In this document: in pieces, positions 5,293 through 8,047 of the stretch
How positions within the stretch are numbered: the stretch's first letter is position 1
Layout of the letters: each line of letters opens with the position of its first letter
Assembly (NCBI GenBank): GCA_013205275.1
Contig: JABMNG010000155.1
Span: forward strand, 1-8,047
Length of the DNA: 8,047 nucleotides
Reading direction: 5' to 3'
Source of the DNA: Methylophilales bacterium
GTDB lineage: Bacteria; Pseudomonadota; Gammaproteobacteria; Burkholderiales; Methylophilaceae
Notes under the pieces: generated by a model
Database searches by the model: none
Told to the model about the DNA's origin: nothing
Seen by the model: only the letters and a program-made list of their open reading frames with translations
Position numbers and translations under genes: made by a program

Positions 5293-6105
5293 ATGACAAC
5301 CTATGCAGTTGGTGATTTGCAGGGTTGCTTTTATTCTCTTCAGAATCTATTAGATAAAATAGATTTCGATAGCACAAAGGATGAGCTTTGGTTGGTTGGG
5401 GATGTAATCAATCGTGGCCAGGGCTCACTCCAGACCTTAGAGTGGTGTTATGAAAACCAAGATAACCTAAAAGTTGTTTTAGGTAATCATGACCTACACT
5501 TCCTCTCCATTGCCTTTAAGCAAAAAAAACTATCTAAATCAGATACAGTGGGACCAATTTTAGCGTCAGGTAATTGTGATAAGTATGTTGACTGGATGCT
5601 AACGTGGCCGTTAATCTACAGCAATAAAAATTTTCTGATGGTTCATGCTGGATTAATGCCTCAATGGTCAACCGTTGATGCAGTTAAACTTTCCAAAGAA
5701 ATCTCAATTTCTTTAAAAAAAGATCCACGTAGTTTCTTGATGGAGATGTATGGAAATAAACCTGATCAGTGGTCTTCAAAACACACAAAAAGAGATTTAT
5801 TCCGATTAGCAATTAATGCAACAACCCGTCTAAGATGTTTAAAACCTGATGCGTCTATTGATTTTTCATACAAATCAGATCTTGATAGCCTTCCTGTTAA
5901 TTTAATTCCTTGGTTTAAATTTCAACCTCATCATTTAAGAAAGGAGTTTATTATTTCAGGTCATTGGTCTGCAGTTGGCATTCAAAGGCATGACTATGGA
6001 ATTACTCTAGACACTGGATGTGTTTGGGGTGGGAAGTTGTCAGCATATGCTATAGATTCTGGATTAATTCTATCTGTTGACGCTGATAGAAGGGATTTAG
6101 CCTAG
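5293..6105 (+). CDS. apaH: Symmetrical bis(5'-nucleosyl)-tetraphosphatase (ApaH)
   Basis: Hydrolyses Ap4A symmetrically to two ADP, limiting this stress-associated dinucleotide; cytoplasmic. The 270-residue protein shows the full calcineurin-like metallophosphatase set: GDLQG (Asp8), GDVINRG (Asp37), GNHD (Asn65/His66), MVHAGL (His118) and SGHW (His224), plus the ApaH C-terminal LDTGCVWGGKLSAY. The usual NRGP-SLE sequence reads NRGQGSLQ here (Gln at 43), an apparent small departure. The start is fixed because MTTYAVGDLQG is the family N-terminus. The only purine-rich upstream element, GGAGG at 5271-5275, lies 17 nt away inside the cytochrome gene, so translation is likely coupled to that gene (7-bp gap). 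The stop lies inside the convergent PfkB gene (9-bp overlap) and no terminator is visible. Confidence 0.97.
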   Translation: MTTYAVGDLQGCFYSLQNLLDKIDFDSTKDELWLVGDVINRGQGSLQTLEWCYENQDNLKVVLGNHDLHFLSIAFKQKKLSKSDTVGPILASGNCDKYVDWMLTWPLIYSNKNFLMVHAGLMPQWSTVDAVKLSKEISISLKKDPRSFLMEMYGNKPDQWSSKHTKRDLFRLAINATTRLRCLKPDASIDFSYKSDLDSLPVNLIPWFKFQPHHLRKEFIISGHWSAVGIQRHDYGITLDTGCVWGGKLSAYAIDSGLILSVDADRRDLA

Positions 6106-7029
6106 ATTTTCTCCGAAATAATTTTCTATTTCGTTAATTGATGGTGCATGATTCTGTCCACCTTGAGATTTAATTTTTATGCTCCCCATAATGGAAGCTA
6201 ATCGGCCAGTTTTTTCCCAATTAAATTTATTAATAATTCCATAGGCTAGCCCAGCTCGATAAGCGTCTCCGCAACCAGTAGGATCAATTAATTTATCAGC
6301 AGGAAAGGCGTCAATGTTAAATATTTCGTCGCCGGAATATATTATTGATCCTTGCCCTCCTTTTGTAACAATCAAGGCCATTACTCTTTTAGATATTTCT
6401 TCGATACTGAGCTTTGTTGTATTAGACAAAAGCTGTGCCTCATAGTCATTAACTGAAATATAGGAAGCTTGCTGAATAAAACTTATTAATTCTTTTTGAT
6501 TAAACATTGGCAAGCCTTGCCCTGGGTCGAATAGAATCGGGATATTTTCTCTATAGCACTCTAGTGAATGTTGAATCATCCCATCTTTTCCATCTGGAGC
6601 AATAATTGCAAGACTAATAGCTTCTGCAATAGCTGAGATGCTATTTTGATGCGATTGTGTCATCGCACCAGGATGAAATGCAGTAATTTGATTATCGTCA
6701 AGGTCGGTAGTAATAAATGCTTGTGCCGTATGTGTTTCAGGGATAAATTTTATATAGTCCTGCATGATTTCCAGACGATTTAAACGGTCGGAATATAATT
6801 GAAAGTCATCCCCAGCCGTTGCCATAATGATCGGTGGATGATTAAGGAGTTTTAAATTATAAGCTATATTACCGGCCGTTCCCCCGAAGTTTTTTTTCAA
6901 TTCAGGCACATAAAAAGCGACGCTTAATTTATGAATCTGATCAGGGAGAATATGATTTTTAAAGTAGTCCTCAAACACCATAATGGTGTCATAGGCCATA
7001 GATCCGCATATTAAGACACTATTATTCAT
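6097..7029 (-). CDS. PfkB-family kinase, adenosine-kinase-like
   Basis: A 310-residue cytoplasmic sugar/nucleoside kinase of the ribokinase (PfkB) fold. N-terminal LICGSMAYDTIMVFEDYFKNHILPDQIHKLSVAFYVPEL is characteristic of the subgroup annotated as adenosine kinase or 'carbohydrate kinase' in Betaproteobacteria. FGGTAGNIAYNL (48-59) is the first PfkB signature with the Gly-Gly substrate-binding turn. ISVNDYEA (191-198) is the usual N-x-x-E metal-associated motif region. IDPTGCGDAYRAGLAYG (248-264) is the second signature, with Asp255 as catalytic base. Substrate cannot be fixed from sequence; adenosine or another ribosyl compound is plausible. The ATG overlaps the hemJ TGA by 4 bp (7026-7029), so the two form one unit. 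The 3' end overlaps convergent apaH by 9 bp. Confidence 0.92.
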   Translation of the reverse strand: MNNSVLICGSMAYDTIMVFEDYFKNHILPDQIHKLSVAFYVPELKKNFGGTAGNIAYNLKLLNHPPIIMATAGDDFQLYSDRLNRLEIMQDYIKFIPETHTAQAFITTDLDDNQITAFHPGAMTQSHQNSISAIAEAISLAIIAPDGKDGMIQHSLECYRENIPILFDPGQGLPMFNQKELISFIQQASYISVNDYEAQLLSNTTKLSIEEISKRVMALIVTKGGQGSIIYSGDEIFNIDAFPADKLIDPTGCGDAYRAGLAYGIINKFNWEKTGRLASIMGSIKIKSQGGQNHAPSINEIENYFGENLG

Positions 7030-7439
7030 AAGGGCTTAACCACCACCAGTATTACAATTAAAATTAAAAGTATAACGGGAAACTCATTGAACCATCTAAA
7101 GTAGACGTGGCTATAAGTATTCTTATTTTTCTTAAACTGTAATAAATGCCTTAGACAGAAAAGGTGATATAAAATAAGTAAAAATACACATAATAATTTC
7201 ATGTTTAACCATACCCCAGAGAACCCATAGCATAACCAAAGCCAAGTACCGAAAATAATGGTTAACAATGCACCGGGAGTCATGATGCCATAAAATAATT
7301 TACGCTCCATGACGACAAAGCGATCCCGACTAATCTTATCTTCTGTCATTGCATGATAAACAAACAATCTTGGTAAGTAAAAAAGTCCGGCGAACCATGT
7401 CACCATGAAAATTATATGAAGGGATTTGATCCAAAGCAT
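7026..7439 (-). CDS. hemJ: Protoporphyrinogen IX oxidase HemJ (UPF0093/CopD-like)
   Basis: HemJ oxidises protoporphyrinogen IX to protoporphyrin IX, the penultimate step of haem synthesis, in the inner membrane of many bacteria that lack HemG or HemY. The 137-residue, four-helix protein shows the family N-terminus LWIKSLHIIFMVTWFAGLFYLPRLFVYH, with the conserved His8 in helix 1; RKLFYGIMTPGALLTIIFG (46-64); WLNMKLLCVFLLILYH with the conserved Lys81; and the C-terminal RWFNEFPVILLILIVILVVVKPL. Length is normal. It is the first gene of a minus-strand unit, overlapping the PfkB gene by ATGA. A haem-biosynthesis gene near ctaA and ctaB makes functional sense, although it is in a separate transcription unit. 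No strong Shine-Dalgarno sequence was seen before its ATG. Confidence 0.93.
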   Translation of the reverse strand: MLWIKSLHIIFMVTWFAGLFYLPRLFVYHAMTEDKISRDRFVVMERKLFYGIMTPGALLTIIFGTWLWLCYGFSGVWLNMKLLCVFLLILYHLFCLRHLLQFKKNKNTYSHVYFRWFNEFPVILLILIVILVVVKPL

Positions 7440-7521
7440 GAACTTAGTCTTAAAATGTTAATCATTCTTATTGTGAAGGAATTTTCTCATAATTTTACTA
7501 ATAACCCTAATCGCATTGCCG

Positions 7522-7550
7522 TTGTATAGCGCCAATCAACATGTTATTCT
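7522..7550 (+). promoter_or_regulatory. Candidate extended -10 promoter for the DUF3683 oxidoreductase
   Basis: In the 138-bp spacer between hemJ and the oxidoreductase, TGTTATTCT (7542-7550) fits an extended -10 (TGn plus TATTCT, 4 of 6), with a poor -35-like TTGTAT at 7522-7527 and a 17-bp spacer. Transcription would begin near 7557, about 20 nt before the ATG. Apart from this I see nothing definite in the spacer; no convincing hemJ promoter was identified on the minus strand. Confidence 0.3.
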
Positions 7551-7577
7551 TTCATTTATTCTTCAATGCGATAACCA

Positions 7578-8047
7578 ATGAATGCACCATTATCTCCTGA
7601 TTTACTAAAAGCTCAGTCCCAATTCTCAACTCGCCTTAGAGAAATACCTTATAACTACACCTCTTTTTCTGATAAAGAGATCGTTGTACGTTTCTTGGGC
7701 GAAGAAATATGGGCAATTATTGACCAGTTAAGAGAACAAAGAAAAACAGGTCGATCTGCACGAATGCTCTTTGAGGTTCTCGGTGATCTATGGGTAGTTT
7801 CGAGAAATCCATACCTACATGATGATATGATCGAAAATCCAAAGCGCTTAAGGTCGCTGACAGAAGCAATGCGCCATCGTATAAAATCAATTGAAGATAG
7901 AAGTTTTGGAAATATAAAGGTAGCACAACTCACAACAGCAGCACTCGCTGCTATTCAAACATTTGAGTCTGATTTTAAGAATGCAAAAAAGCTTAGAAAG
8001 AAAATTTTATCTAAATTAAAGCGACATACTAAAAAGCATAACATTCA
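7578..8047 (+). CDS. DUF3683-type FAD-linked oxidoreductase, N-terminal part (3'-truncated)
   Basis: The frame is open from ATG at 7578 to the window end (156 codons), with a stop codon (TAA 7572-7574) two codons upstream, so this ATG is the first available start. The N-terminus matches the DUF3683 domain: RLREIPYNYTSFSDKEIVVRFLGEEIWAIIDQLREQRKTGRSARMLFEVLGDLWVVSRNPYLHDDMIENPKR (residues 19-90), then a helical basic stretch ending KRHTKKHNI. In Betaproteobacteria this domain heads a very large protein (about 1,250-1,300 residues) with FAD-binding type 4, FAD-linked oxidase C-terminal, 4Fe-4S and CCG modules, related to D-lactate/glycolate dehydrogenases; those parts would lie beyond the window. 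Substrate is not known to me. No clear Shine-Dalgarno precedes it. Divergent from hemJ. Shadow reading frames on the minus strand at 7655-7933 are discounted. Confidence 0.88.
   Translation, partial: MNAPLSPDLLKAQSQFSTRLREIPYNYTSFSDKEIVVRFLGEEIWAIIDQLREQRKTGRSARMLFEVLGDLWVVSRNPYLHDDMIENPKRLRSLTEAMRHRIKSIEDRSFGNIKVAQLTTAALAAIQTFESDFKNAKKLRKKILSKLKRHTKKHNI

Noticed and set aside
7655..7933. Two minus-strand reading frames (92 and 69 codons)
   Set aside because: Both lie antisense to the DUF3683 domain, which is clearly coding on the plus strand.
1..8047. CRISPR array, tRNA/rRNA, insertion sequence, phage or toxin-antitoxin genes
   Set aside because: No regularly spaced repeats, no cloverleaf or rRNA-like sequence, no transposase or integrase motifs, and nearly all bases are accounted for by respiratory and housekeeping genes.

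Overview
The window is an AT-rich, tightly packed bacterial chromosome segment. It covers the downstream half of an aa3-type cytochrome c oxidase locus and its assembly genes. The order coxC - twin-TM (DUF2909) protein - surf1 - SCO-like protein - ctaA - ctaB, followed by a large DUF3683-type FAD-linked oxidoreductase, is typical of Betaproteobacteria. The low GC, very short intergenic gaps and overlapping gene ends suggest a streamlined lineage, such as an OM43-like or Methylopumilus-like member of the Methylophilaceae. That placement is inferred from protein character and layout, not from a search.

Layout. At 1-765 is the 3' part of coxC (subunit III), closed by a hairpin terminator (774-801) that also serves the opposing small twin-TM gene (800-1015, minus). 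That gene is divergent from surf1 (1042-1776, TTG start) across only 26 bp. surf1 overlaps a membrane-anchored SCO-like gene (1766-2347), whose end overlaps a convergent TlpA/ResA-type thioredoxin gene (2331-2834, minus). From a 78-bp divergent promoter region, a plus-strand operon runs ctaA (2913-3890), ctaB (3887-4795), a membrane-anchored cytochrome c5-like gene (4818-5285) and apaH (5293-6105). apaH overlaps the end of a convergent operon of hemJ (7026-7439, minus) and a PfkB/adenosine-kinase-like gene (6097-7029, minus). A 138-bp divergent spacer separates hemJ from the first 156 codons of a DUF3683 oxidoreductase (7578 to the window end).

How the genes fit together. HemJ makes protoporphyrin IX for heme; CtaB farnesylates heme b to heme O; CtaA oxidises heme O to heme A; SURF1 helps deliver heme a to subunit I. 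The SCO-like protein and the TlpA-like thioredoxin are candidates for copper-site or cysteine redox work, and the anchored cytochrome c is a plausible electron donor to the oxidase. apaH (Ap4A hydrolysis) and the PfkB kinase are nucleotide/housekeeping genes whose link to the oxidase is positional only.

I saw no tRNA, rRNA, CRISPR array, insertion sequence or phage gene, and no gene-free stretch longer than 300 bp. I did not find a wholly new system. The points most worth a second look are a SURF1 lacking its usual TM2-proximal histidine, an SCO-like protein with CxxxC but no copper-ligand histidine, a palindrome giving Shine-Dalgarno cores to two divergent genes, and the clustering of a cytochrome c5 and apaH behind heme A synthesis genes.
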